Shown one piece after another: positions 44,105 through 53,054 of a stretch of DNA of 64,000 nucleotides. Location: the NCBI GenBank assembly GCA_038881895.1, contig JAVZOV010000002.1, forward strand, positions 98,961-162,960, in the 5' to 3' direction. The notes under the pieces were generated by a model. The model was not told the DNA's origin, did not search any database, and saw nothing but the letters and a program-made list of their open reading frames with translations. Position numbers and translations under genes: made by a program. Every line of letters starts with the position of its first letter. Positions within the stretch are counted from its first letter, which is position 1. Source of the DNA: Thermoprotei archaeon. GTDB taxonomy: Archaea > Thermoproteota > Thermoprotei > Gearchaeales > WAQG01.

Positions 44105-45760
44105 CTAAAAATCTCTCATCCCATAACCAATTTTATACTCTTCGTTCAGGTTAACTGGCAATCTACCATTAGGCTTAATTTTTCCTGTAATAAGTTCGCT
44201 AATTGCAACAATCATGCATGGTGTATGGGCATATCCTATTACTATTGAATCACTGAGATTGGTATCTAAATAATTTATGAGGAAAGGATTCTTTAAAAGG
44301 ATTGTTACAGTATCATTATCATATTTATTATTTCGCACTATTTTATTAAAGAATTCGGCGTCTTCTTTGGACAAAATTACAGCTAAAAATACAGCTGTAT
44401 TATCATCCTCTAAAAGTTTAAAAACTTTGCTATAATCATTGTTACTTAAATCCTTGTTAATAATTATGCTTTTTATTTTTTTAAGAGAATTTTTAAGTAC
44501 TTCAGATAAATATAGTGGTTGTTGTTTCTCTTCAACTTGTAATAAAACACCTATTTTTGATTCAACAATTATAACAGCTCGCTTATTCTCAATTGGTAGT
44601 ACTCGGTTATCATTTTTTAATAATATGACAGACTTTTTAGCGACCTCTAATTCAAAATCACGATGTTCCTTTTTACCAACAATCAATGGATCTATTTTGC
44701 TCATGTGATCTGTAATGCGAAGTTTAAGTTGATGAACTCTTCTGATTTTTTCATCTAACTCCTTGTTTGTGATATGTTCATTTTCTACTGCTTTGAGAAC
44801 GGCATTATAAGCTTCAACCTGTTTAGAATATGTGTGAGAGAAAAGTAAAAGATCGGCGCCTGCTTTTAAAGCCTTAATAGAGGCATCACTAGGTGAATAT
44901 CTATCACTTATTGCTTTCATCTCCATATCATCTGTCATTATAACACCATTAAATCCGAACTTTTTACGTAATAAGTCTGTTAATATTTTACTTGAAAGGG
45001 TTGCAGGATTTTCCTTATCAAGAGCTGGATACACTACGTGCGCGGTCATTATAGCATCGACATTAAATATATTAATCGCATCTATGAATGGTTTTATATG
45101 GATTTTCATTAGTTCATCGAGTTCCTTATTTACTATTGGAAGATCTAAGTGTGAATCTAACGATGTATCACCATGTCCTGGAAAATGTTTTGCAACAGCG
45201 AGCACACCTTCAGAATGAAGACCTTCAATATATGCTCCACCTAGTGACGCAACCATTTCAGGATCGCTACCAAATGATCTAATACCTATCACAGGATTTC
45301 TAGGGTTCGTGTTTACATCTAAGACTGGTGCCAAATTCATGTTTATTCCTACCGATATTAACTCCCTACCGATAATACGACTCACCTCATAAACAATTTT
45401 TTTAGAATTTATAGCACCAAGGCCCATATTACCAGGAAATATTGTACCATCCTTTAATCTAACCACGTTACCACCTTCTTGATCTGCAGCTATAATAATG
45501 GGTAGTTTATGATTACGCTTCACTACTGATTGTATAGATTGAGAGAGCTCAGCAGCTTGTTTAGCGCTCTTTAAATTTCTAGAAAAATAAATTACTCCCC
45601 CAACATGATACTGCTCGATGAGAGTTCGTAATTCTTCCGTAACTGTTGTACTATCACCAGTATTGTCAAACCCAAACATAAACAAATTACCAACTTTTTC
45701 CTCAAGACTCATCTGATTGCTAAATTTCTCTTCATCCTGAAGCGTTTTTCGATATCCCAA
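44105..45760 (-). CDS. Glycoside hydrolase family 3, beta-N-acetylhexosaminidase (NagZ-like)
   Basis: 551 residues. The GH3 barrel has FGFDNTG, DQEGGNVVRL, and the NagZ signature KHFPGHGDTSLDSHLDLP (Lys-His and the Asp-His acid/base dyad on a mobile loop). The nucleophile Asp is in GVIMTDDMEMKAI. A C-terminal GH3_C-like domain follows (about 370-545). NagZ removes N-acetylglucosamine from muropeptides or chitin fragments. No signal peptide is evident, so it is probably cytoplasmic. TTG start at 45760 is supported by AAGGAGA. It is the first gene of a two-gene operon. Confidence 0.85.
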   Translation of the reverse strand: MGYRKTLQDEEKFSNQMSLEEKVGNLFMFGFDNTGDSTTVTEELRTLIEQYHVGGVIYFSRNLKSAKQAAELSQSIQSVVKRNHKLPIIIAADQEGGNVVRLKDGTIFPGNMGLGAINSKKIVYEVSRIIGRELISVGINMNLAPVLDVNTNPRNPVIGIRSFGSDPEMVASLGGAYIEGLHSEGVLAVAKHFPGHGDTSLDSHLDLPIVNKELDELMKIHIKPFIDAINIFNVDAIMTAHVVYPALDKENPATLSSKILTDLLRKKFGFNGVIMTDDMEMKAISDRYSPSDASIKALKAGADLLLFSHTYSKQVEAYNAVLKAVENEHITNKELDEKIRRVHQLKLRITDHMSKIDPLIVGKKEHRDFELEVAKKSVILLKNDNRVLPIENKRAVIIVESKIGVLLQVEEKQQPLYLSEVLKNSLKKIKSIIINKDLSNNDYSKVFKLLEDDNTAVFLAVILSKEDAEFFNKIVRNNKYDNDTVTILLKNPFLINYLDTNLSDSIVIGYAHTPCMIVAISELITGKIKPNGRLPVNLNEEYKIGYGMRDF

Positions 45761-45800
45761 GCATATCTCCTTATACTTAAAGCACTAATATTTAAATAAA

Positions 45801-45836
45801 CTTTCACTCTCTTCTGAAAGCAAGATTTCTTGTCAC
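45801..45836 (-). repeat. Possible IS605-type left-end relic
   Basis: On the minus strand GACAAGAAATCTTGCTTTC then AGAAGAGAG resembles the copy at 39321-39356 (ACAACTGAAAAATCTTGCC, CTTCAGAGC). Weak, by eye. Confidence 0.25.
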
Positions 45837-45932
45837 TCTATCAATTTTATTGGATAATTTGATTGTTTATTAATAATTTTAACTATTCTTCGAAAAGTAT
45901 TTTTAAAGTTTTTGTGTATAAGGTTTGGAAAA

Positions 45933-46394
45933 ATGTCTTATGCAATAAAAATTAAGGTTAAAGAGTTAATGACGCCTAAGGATAAGCTAGTAACAGTAAA
46001 GCCTTCAATAACAATACTTGAGGCAGCAAAAATACTAATTGAAAAGAATATAGGGTCAGTCTTAGTAGTGGAGGATGATAAGCTTGCAGGCATATTTACC
46101 GAAAGAGATGTAGTCAGGATTGTAGCTAATGAAGTCAGTCCAAATGAACGTTTAGAGAAAGTAATTACAAGGAATCTTATTACTATTAATGAAGAGGACT
46201 ATCTATCTAAAGCATCGTTGCTGATGAGAGAAAAGAACATCAGACACTTACCAGTTGTTAATAAAGAAGGAAAAGTAATTGGCATCATTTCTGCAAGAGA
46301 TTTAGCGGTATACTTCTACACAATAAGTGAAAGAATTTTAAAAAGCATAGAGAATTACTTCAAAAAACAAGCTAACACGGAAAGAGAGACTTAA
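45933..46394 (+). CDS. CBS-domain pair protein
   Basis: 153 residues from ATG at 45933, which lies about 28 nt after TTTTTAAAG; the in-frame TTG 21 nt upstream is less likely. It contains two CBS motifs (about 12-62 and 72-125) with VKPSITILEAAKILI, GIFTERDVVRIV and RHLPVVNKEGKVIGIISARDL, then a 25-residue charged tail. A stand-alone Bateman module of this type senses adenine nucleotides and regulates an unidentified partner. It is not in an operon with its neighbours. Confidence 0.82.
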   Translation: MSYAIKIKVKELMTPKDKLVTVKPSITILEAAKILIEKNIGSVLVVEDDKLAGIFTERDVVRIVANEVSPNERLEKVITRNLITINEEDYLSKASLLMREKNIRHLPVVNKEGKVIGIISARDLAVYFYTISERILKSIENYFKKQANTERET

Positions 46395-46583
46395 GATTTA
46401 ATTTCTAACTTAATTTTTTCTAACAAGCTTCTAGGTTCTACGCTTCTTAACCTCTCTAAGGTTTGTCTTGGACTGAATGATATGCGGATTGGTACTTGCT
46501 ACTGCAACATTAAAAAAGTAAGGAAGAATCGTGTTATGCAATAAAAAATATAAGATAGAACTAGTTGGAGTTAATAGATACGT

Positions 46584-46802
46584 ATGAGCCGTCTTGTTAG
46601 AGAGTGGCTTATGAATCTTGGACTATTTTATGAAACTACTCATGAGGATAGATTGGAGATAGATAGGGAAATTGAGAGAAGAAGTGGTATGAATTGTGAT
46701 GAGGCTTTAATGAGAGGTTTAATAAGCATAAATGAATTTTTGGAGATAGTTAATATGGTTCTAAAGAAGAAGAAAAGAGCTCGTGCACAGTTGTATCAAT
46801 AA
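46584..46802 (+). CDS. Small hypothetical protein
   Basis: 72 residues, start MSRLVREWLMNLGLFYETTH, with a highly basic end (KKKKRARAQLYQ). Helical throughout, no recognised family. TATA-like AAAATATAAGATAG lies about 35 nt upstream. Length, composition and position ahead of the phosphohexomutase gene suggest a real small gene. Confidence 0.5.
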   Translation: MSRLVREWLMNLGLFYETTHEDRLEIDREIERRSGMNCDEALMRGLISINEFLEIVNMVLKKKKRARAQLYQ

Positions 46803-46875
46803 GCTATAAGGTGCATCAAGTTATGGGTAGGATAAGTTTTAAGTTATTGATAATCTTATTATAGTAGGGAATAAG

Positions 46876-48219
46876 ATGCTATTTGGCACTTCTGGTATAA
46901 GGGGTATTTATCCGTTTCAAATTTCTAGTAATTTAGCTGTAAGGTTGGGTTTTGCTGTTGCTAGTTATGTGAATCATGGTTTTATTGTTGTTGGGTGGGA
47001 TGGTCGTAATACTTCAAAGCTTCTTGGAACGTCTATCATCTCTGGTATTATTAGTGCTGGATTAGATGCTGCTGTTGTCGGTATGGTTCCCACACCTGTG
47101 ATGGCATATTCTGTTAAGTATTTTGGTGCTTCAGGAGGAATTATGGTCACTGCTAGTCATAATCCACCAGAGTTTAATGGGTTCAAAGTTTATTTTAGTG
47201 GCGGCAGAGAAAGTATAGAGAATGAAGAACAAGCTATAGAATCGATTATGAACAAATTTAATAGTAATGGCCCCCATGGTGAACATGGCCGAGTCGAATT
47301 TTATGATGTGTCAAATGTATATGTTAGGGATTTGTATAGTACGTTGTCTGTCAAAAGATTATGGAGGCCTAGGATAATTATTGATTGTGGTGGAGGTGTT
47401 ACTGGTTTATACACTCCTAGAATTCTCAGGACATTATCTGATGTGCATGTCATAAATGATTATGTTGATCCATTTTTTAGTGGACGTGAGGCTGAGCCTA
47501 GACCTGATGTTTTATCATGTTTTTCTAAGTGTGTTACGAATTTGGGTTTTGATATTGGATTAGCTCATGATGGTGATGGGGATAGATTAGCTGTTATTGA
47601 TGAGAATGGAAATTTTGTCGATATGAGTACGATAATTGCTTTTATGGCTAAGAGGAAAGTTGAGGAAAATAATGGTGGTATTGTTGTGGTTTCTGTTGAT
47701 ACCTCGATGTCTGTTAGAGAAGTTGTTGAACGTGCTGGTGGGCGGATTGAAGTTACAAAACTTGGTAAAACGCATGCGAAGTTACGTTCTGGTGTTGTGC
47801 TTGCTGCTGAGCCTTGGAAGATCATTGACCCTTCATGGGGTTTTTGGCAAGATGGTATTTATATTGCTGGACAATTAATTGGGTTTATGGTATCTGAGGG
47901 AAAACGGTTAAGACAAATTCTGAATGAGGAGAAAATACCAGTTTATCCTGGTGTTAGGTTAAGTTTTTATCATGATAATATCAAGAGGGACGTTTTTATG
48001 GAGTTTATAAAAGAGAATTTGTCATCTGCTTTTAAAGATGTTATTAATGTTGTTGATATTGATGGTGTAAAGGTCGAGACAAAGCGAGGATGGGTTCTTG
48101 TAAGAGTTTCAGGAACTGAACCCAAAGTTCGCTTATATGCCGAAGGTTTCACTGTTGAAGATTTAGAATACATTGTGAAAATTTCGCAGGAGATAATAGG
48201 AAAGGGGTTAAAGAAATAA
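46876..48219 (+). CDS. Phosphohexomutase (phosphoglucosamine/phosphomannomutase family)
   Basis: 447 residues. Domain order of the alpha-D-phosphohexomutases: LFGTSGIRG (2-10), active serine TASHNPPEFNGFK, metal loop DGDGDRLAV, the sugar-specificity loop AAEPWK and the phosphate-binding RVSGTEPKVRLYAEG. Archaeal members make GlcN-1-P (GlmM) or Man-1-P/Glc-1-P. The sugar loop A-E-P-W is unusual enough that I do not choose between them. DP1 follows 13 nt downstream; the two may be cotranscribed. Confidence 0.85.
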   Translation: MLFGTSGIRGIYPFQISSNLAVRLGFAVASYVNHGFIVVGWDGRNTSKLLGTSIISGIISAGLDAAVVGMVPTPVMAYSVKYFGASGGIMVTASHNPPEFNGFKVYFSGGRESIENEEQAIESIMNKFNSNGPHGEHGRVEFYDVSNVYVRDLYSTLSVKRLWRPRIIIDCGGGVTGLYTPRILRTLSDVHVINDYVDPFFSGREAEPRPDVLSCFSKCVTNLGFDIGLAHDGDGDRLAVIDENGNFVDMSTIIAFMAKRKVEENNGGIVVVSVDTSMSVREVVERAGGRIEVTKLGKTHAKLRSGVVLAAEPWKIIDPSWGFWQDGIYIAGQLIGFMVSEGKRLRQILNEEKIPVYPGVRLSFYHDNIKRDVFMEFIKENLSSAFKDVINVVDIDGVKVETKRGWVLVRVSGTEPKVRLYAEGFTVEDLEYIVKISQEIIGKGLKK

Positions 48220-48232
48220 TGGTGTGTTAAAA

Positions 48233-49759
48233 ATGAGTGTTGAACAAATCGTCAGGAAATTTAAAGATTCTGGTTATCTAATCTCTCCTGAAGCTATTAA
48301 ATTAATCATGGGCAGTACGGATGTTGATAATGTAATAGAGGTGGTTTTGAAATATTTGGATAGTATCAGTCCGAAGCCTGTTGTGGTTAATGTATCTCAC
48401 ATTAGTAATGCATTGACTTTAAGCGGTTCTAAAGATAAGAAAATGATTATAAGAGAGTTGAAAACTTGGCATGTTGATTTTGAAATTAAGTTTACATTCA
48501 CGGGTTATAAGGTTGATAGGTCTATGAAACTTATTGATGGATATTCGCGCTTACTTATTGATAGATATCAGAAGTTGAAAAGGATTCTTCTTGAAAGACC
48601 TGACATGCGTTATGCAGTTCCATTGAAGGATATTAAGAAAAGTGTTAAAAGATTTTTTGAGAATGAGTCATCTCAACAAAGAAAGACTGCAACATATGGA
48701 CTCGTGCTATCTGTCACAAGAAACAGTAAAAAGGTTGAAATTGTTCTTGAGGATATAACGATTGAAGATAAAGAAAGTGGAACTGTTAATAGGATTATTG
48801 CTGAAGTTCCATCATCATCTCAAGCATTTAAAAAGGCTGCATGGATAGCAGAGAATGAAGTTATTGGTCTTGTGGGTGTTTTAAATAATGATAAATTCGA
48901 AGTTGATGACATACTTTTACCTGGTATAACATTAAAACCTATTAGAAGACCGAATGATGATTTTTACGTTGCTTTTCTTTCAGATCTTCATGTTGGTAGT
49001 TTAAAGTTTGTTGAAAATCGTTTTAAAACATTCATTAATACTGTGCAAGGTAACACTGATGATCCTAAGCTTAGAAATATTATTAAGAAATTACGCTTCA
49101 TAATTATCGCTGGAGACTTAGTTGATGGATTCGGTGTATATAAAGATCAAGAAAAAGAATTATTAACAATGAATGTTGATGAACAGTATAAAATGTTAGC
49201 TGAACTTCTTTCCGGCATTCCTGAGGATATAACTATTTTTTTGATACCCGGCGAACATGATGTTTCTGGATTATACGCTCCATCACCACCTATACCTAGG
49301 GAGTTCGCTCAAAAACTTTATTCTATGAAGAATGTTCGTATGTTAGGTGATCCTAGTTTTATTAGAATTGCTGGTGTTGATATTTTAGTTTCTCATGGTA
49401 GAGGACTTGACGATGCTGTAGAATTATACACATTAAAAGGTTTTACAAGCGAAGGTATTATTGATGCAATGGAATCGCTTCTTCTTCGTAGAAATTTAAT
49501 AATTCCTATTAATAGTAAGGTTATTGTTGCTCCATATCCTCATGATTTCAACGTGATAACAGTCATGCCTGACATAATGCACATGGGGCACGTTCATATT
49601 GCGGCTGCTGCTAAGTTATATAAGAATATTTTATTAATAAATAGTGGATCATGGCAAGAACAATCAATTAAACAAAAAATGAAAGGATTAAACCCATCAG
49701 TCGGAACATGTTATTTTGTTAATCTTAAGGATATGACCTTATTAAAAGCTGTATTTTAA
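48233..49759 (+). CDS. polB/dp1: DNA polymerase D small subunit DP1
   Basis: 508 residues. N-terminal helical part and OB-fold (to about 240), then a calcineurin-like phosphoesterase domain: FLSDLHVGS, IIAGDLVDGFG, IPGEHDVSG, VSHGRGLDD and MGHVHIAAA. In DP1 this domain is the proofreading 3'-5' exonuclease. The third motif normally reads GNHD; here Asn is Glu (E341). PolD is the replicative polymerase of archaea outside the Crenarchaeota sensu stricto, so the gene is a lineage marker. The large subunit DP2 is not in the window. ATG at 48233 follows GGTGTG. Confidence 0.9.
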   Translation: MSVEQIVRKFKDSGYLISPEAIKLIMGSTDVDNVIEVVLKYLDSISPKPVVVNVSHISNALTLSGSKDKKMIIRELKTWHVDFEIKFTFTGYKVDRSMKLIDGYSRLLIDRYQKLKRILLERPDMRYAVPLKDIKKSVKRFFENESSQQRKTATYGLVLSVTRNSKKVEIVLEDITIEDKESGTVNRIIAEVPSSSQAFKKAAWIAENEVIGLVGVLNNDKFEVDDILLPGITLKPIRRPNDDFYVAFLSDLHVGSLKFVENRFKTFINTVQGNTDDPKLRNIIKKLRFIIIAGDLVDGFGVYKDQEKELLTMNVDEQYKMLAELLSGIPEDITIFLIPGEHDVSGLYAPSPPIPREFAQKLYSMKNVRMLGDPSFIRIAGVDILVSHGRGLDDAVELYTLKGFTSEGIIDAMESLLLRRNLIIPINSKVIVAPYPHDFNVITVMPDIMHMGHVHIAAAAKLYKNILLINSGSWQEQSIKQKMKGLNPSVGTCYFVNLKDMTLLKAVF

Positions 49760-50054
49760 ATTCTTCATATCAAGTTTGTTTGCGGTTAGTAAAAAATATA
49801 TTTTTATGTAGTGCTTGATAGGAAAGTTTAGGGCTTTGTTTCTTGTATAAGTTGTTGATAGGTCTAAATTGTGGAATTTGAACGAGTAGCTTCCAAGCGA
49901 GCTATATGTTCATGCAGGTGCTGGTTTAACAAATCCCAGAACCCAATACAACAAAACATCAAACAGAAACAACAGAAAACCCCTTAAATTCAGCAATGAA
50001 GAGAGTTAACCTTTTTAATTTAGTATAATGAAAAATTCTGGGAGAGGTGTCTGA
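49760..50054. other. Intergenic stretch before tyw1
   Basis: No gene. A hairpin TAGCT-N8-AGCTA lies near 49885-49903. The minus-strand reading around it (LLNQHLHEHIARLEATRSNS) faintly recalls the tail of a TnpB protein, so this could be another right-end relic; the match is weak. The ribosome-binding site GAGAGGTG lies just before the tyw1 ATG at 50055. Confidence 0.25.
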
Positions 50055-51314
50055 ATGGCATTCTTTGCAGACAGAGAAATATTGATAGGGAGATACAAAC
50101 ATGCAGCATATAAGCCATGTTACTGGTTTGAACAGAGTCTCAGAACTGGTGGTAGAAGAATGTGCTACAAATCACCTTTTGGAATAAAAAGTCATCTTTG
50201 TATACAGTCAACAACCTATAAGGGTTGTAATCTCCACTGTGTTTTCTGCTGGAGAGATGTGGAAAATAGAGAACGATCATACAAATTTTTCGATGAACCA
50301 GCTGAAATAGTTAACGATTTAATTAAGAACCAGGTGTTAATTGTTACAGAGAGTCTAAAAAAATCCTTAGAAAATTATGAAAACATGATTTCGATAGTAA
50401 AAGTGCTTTCAAATTTTAATGAACCAGTAAGTGTTGGTGAAATAAGTGATGTGGTTACCATATCACGTACAAAAGTTAGAGGTGCATTGGTTGATCTAGC
50501 TAATGCTGGTATTGTTAAGAAGATTGACAAAAAATATCTTCTCGATAAATCAATATCACGAAATCTAACCTATGGTGATGCGCGCGCGATTATTGAAAAA
50601 TATGTTACGACGCGTGATGACATCTTAAAGGTTCATAAAGAGGCTATGCATCCTAAACATGTAGCTATATCATATGATGGTGAACCTATAATGTATCCCA
50701 GAATAGGAGAAGTCATAACTGAATTTCGAAAAAGAGGTATATCAACATTTTTAGTCACAAATGGAACATTTCCTGAGAGAATAGAGGAATTATGGAAAAC
50801 TGATAACCTACCTACTCAGCTCTATGTTACTTTAGCAGCACCAGACCCAGAAACTTATATAAAAGTGACTTCAACGGTCTATCCACGTATGATGTCATCC
50901 TATGCACATTGGGAACGATTAAACAAAACTCTTGAGATGTTAGGAAAATTACCTTGCAGGACTGTAATACGAATAACAGCTGTCAAAGGTGTTAACATGA
51001 TAAATCCTGAGGGATATAGAAAGTTGGTTCTAAGATCTAATCCGAACTTCTTAGAAATTAAAGGTTTCGCAATAAGCGGATATGCACCAAGAATAAGTAT
51101 AAGACTTGGGGTCCATCAACCGAATTATAATAGCTCCATATTGATGAAAGAAGCGTTAGTATATAGCCCTACACACGAAGAAATTTTCGATTTTGCGAGA
51201 CAAGTTTCCAATGATTGGCAAACATTTCCTTTAATCTCTCAACAACCAGAGAGTAGTGAAGTGCTAATGGCTGTTAACTGGAAAGATCCTAAGAAAATAG
51301 AGATTCCAGAATGA
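50055..51314 (+). CDS. taw1: tRNA-Phe 4-demethylwyosine synthase Tyw1/Taw1 with an inserted winged-helix domain
   Basis: 419 residues. Cys22, Cys37 and Cys49 match the extra [4Fe-4S] cluster of archaeal Tyw1; C58, C62 and C65 (YKGCNLHCVFCWRD) bind the SAM cluster. VAISYDGEPIMYP (203-215), FLVTNGTFPE and the C-terminal FLEIKGFAISGYA complete the family. The enzyme builds the tricyclic base at position 37 of tRNA-Phe from m1G and pyruvate. Residues about 110-170 (IVKVLSNFNEPVSVGEISDV, then SRTKVRGALVDLANAGIVKK) form a winged helix-turn-helix, inserted between the cluster and GEP motifs. It adds about 80 residues to the usual 310-345. Confidence 0.88.
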   Translation: MAFFADREILIGRYKHAAYKPCYWFEQSLRTGGRRMCYKSPFGIKSHLCIQSTTYKGCNLHCVFCWRDVENRERSYKFFDEPAEIVNDLIKNQVLIVTESLKKSLENYENMISIVKVLSNFNEPVSVGEISDVVTISRTKVRGALVDLANAGIVKKIDKKYLLDKSISRNLTYGDARAIIEKYVTTRDDILKVHKEAMHPKHVAISYDGEPIMYPRIGEVITEFRKRGISTFLVTNGTFPERIEELWKTDNLPTQLYVTLAAPDPETYIKVTSTVYPRMMSSYAHWERLNKTLEMLGKLPCRTVIRITAVKGVNMINPEGYRKLVLRSNPNFLEIKGFAISGYAPRISIRLGVHQPNYNSSILMKEALVYSPTHEEIFDFARQVSNDWQTFPLISQQPESSEVLMAVNWKDPKKIEIPE

Positions 51315-52235
51315 TTATGATTTTCTTAAAATGTTTATTAACTCAGGAACTACCTGGTACAAATCTGCGACAACCACATAATCAGCATTTCTATTAATGG
51401 GCGCGTTTTCATCCTTATTAATTGACACTATTATCTTGGATTTATTAATTCCTGCAATATGCTGCGGCTGGCCGGATATTCCAATTGCTATATACAACTT
51501 AGGTTTCACCTTTTTACCTGATAGGCCGATCCATCTCGATTCATCCATCCATTTCAGATCTGTTGCTAAAGGCCTACTGCAACCAACTTCTGCGTTTAAA
51601 ACTTTTGCTAACTCATAAATAATATTCAAATCCTCCTTAGACTTTAAACCACGCCCAATACTCACTATGATATCAGCATCTTCAATGTTAACATTTTCAG
51701 CAACTTTCTTAACACGATCAACAATCTTAACACCCTGAACGCTGGATTGAAATTCGATGACTTCAACTTTAGCTTCAACTCTTTGAACATTTTTAATTAC
51801 TGGAGGAGAAAACGTAACAACAACAGTAGCAGTTAATGGCTCAGCAAGTTTCATGACCATAGAACCTAATGCTTGAACCTGATAAATAAGTTTACTATTC
51901 GAAAATTTAACTTCACTAACATCATTTAAATAACATGAGCCGATCCTTTGAGCAATTCTTGAAGCTATTATTTTATTAATTTTTGTGTTTGAGAGTACAA
52001 TGATACCTGGTTTTAATTCGCTCGCTATATGAATAAAAAGATTTACAATATTATCAATGTTTATTTCATCTTGTAATTTATAAACTTTTTTAACTCCTGC
52101 ATAACCGTAAAACGATATCTGCTCCTCAGGATTAGGTGAAGCTATAACGCCTATTATCTCATCAGCTATCTTTTTTGAGAATTCAACAAGACCAAGGATA
52201 TGATCGCTTCTGTTAGAAAAAACAAGAGCTAACAT
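51315..52235 (-). CDS. etfA: Electron transfer flavoprotein alpha subunit
   Basis: 306 residues. The C-terminal FAD domain shows GISGQPQHIAGINKSKIIVSINKDENAPI and DYVVVADLYQVVPELI, the signature of ETF-alpha/FixB, after IVSIGRGLKSKEDL. With ETF-beta it accepts electrons from acyl-CoA dehydrogenases and passes them to a quinone oxidoreductase or ferredoxin system. Its ribosome-binding site (GGGTGA) contains the stop codon of etfB. The acyl-CoA dehydrogenase at 30590-31777 is a likely donor. Confidence 0.9.
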   Translation of the reverse strand: MLALVFSNRSDHILGLVEFSKKIADEIIGVIASPNPEEQISFYGYAGVKKVYKLQDEINIDNIVNLFIHIASELKPGIIVLSNTKINKIIASRIAQRIGSCYLNDVSEVKFSNSKLIYQVQALGSMVMKLAEPLTATVVVTFSPPVIKNVQRVEAKVEVIEFQSSVQGVKIVDRVKKVAENVNIEDADIIVSIGRGLKSKEDLNIIYELAKVLNAEVGCSRPLATDLKWMDESRWIGLSGKKVKPKLYIAIGISGQPQHIAGINKSKIIVSINKDENAPINRNADYVVVADLYQVVPELINILRKS

Positions 52236-52241
52236 TATTTT

Positions 52242-53036
52242 TCACCCTATAACTTTTTCAACTAAAAGAGCTTGAACAAGGTTTTTAGCAATTTCTTGGG
52301 GTGTATCACCCTTTATTCTAATTCCTCTTCTCTCAACTTTAAGAGGCTTCATATCAACTATGTTCACAACATTAATAATCCCAGACAGACCAACATCATT
52401 CAAATTCCATTTAACAAATGGTTTTCTTGATGCTGCTAATATCTGTGTTATAGTAGGCAGGCGAGGCGTGTTTATTTCTTGAGTAACAGTAATCAACAAA
52501 GGAGAATTAACTTCTACAACCTCGATATAATCTTCATAGTCACAATAAACACGAAATGTATTATTATTTATTATCTCAATTTTTCTTGCATAGCCCACAC
52601 TTCTTATACCCAATATTTCAGCTACCCTATAAGGAACTTGAGAGCTAAAACTATCAATAGTGCCTTCACCAGCGAAAATAATATCAAAACCTCCTAATTT
52701 CTTTATCAATTCAGCCAGAACAAAAGCTGTAACCGATGGATCCGTATCGTATATTTTCTCATCATCTATCACATATGCCTCGTCAGCACCAATCGCAAGA
52801 GCACTCTTAATTAATTCACGGACTTCCCTCTCTCGAACACTTCTAGGACCCCATTTAATAATACTTAAAACAGTAACTTTACCGCCAATTTTTTCTTTGA
52901 ACCGTATAGCCTCTTCTAATGCGTTTTTATCTACATCATTTACACGAAGGGGCGTCTCGATTTTAGGTCTTCCATCTTCATTAAGTTTAATCTGAGACAT
53001 GTCAAGAGATAATTTTAACAATACACCAAACTTCAT
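52242..53036 (-). CDS. etfB: Electron transfer flavoprotein beta subunit
   Basis: 264 residues from ATG at 53036, with GGTGATC just before it; the longer frame to 53054 lacks a ribosome-binding site. The adenine-nucleotide-binding fold shows the ETF-beta pattern LRVNDVDKNALEEAIRFKEK, VTVLSI, ADEAYVIDD and DIIFAGEGTIDSFSSQVPYRVAEILG (normally G-x-x-x-x-D-x-x-x-x-Q-x-x-x-x-L-A). Heads the etfBA operon. Whether this pair bifurcates electrons cannot be told here; no FixC/FixX genes adjoin. Confidence 0.9.
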   Translation of the reverse strand: MKFGVLLKLSLDMSQIKLNEDGRPKIETPLRVNDVDKNALEEAIRFKEKIGGKVTVLSIIKWGPRSVREREVRELIKSALAIGADEAYVIDDEKIYDTDPSVTAFVLAELIKKLGGFDIIFAGEGTIDSFSSQVPYRVAEILGIRSVGYARKIEIINNNTFRVYCDYEDYIEVVEVNSPLLITVTQEINTPRLPTITQILAASRKPFVKWNLNDVGLSGIINVVNIVDMKPLKVERRGIRIKGDTPQEIAKNLVQALLVEKVIG

Positions 53037-53054
53037 TTGATCACCACAATCCAA

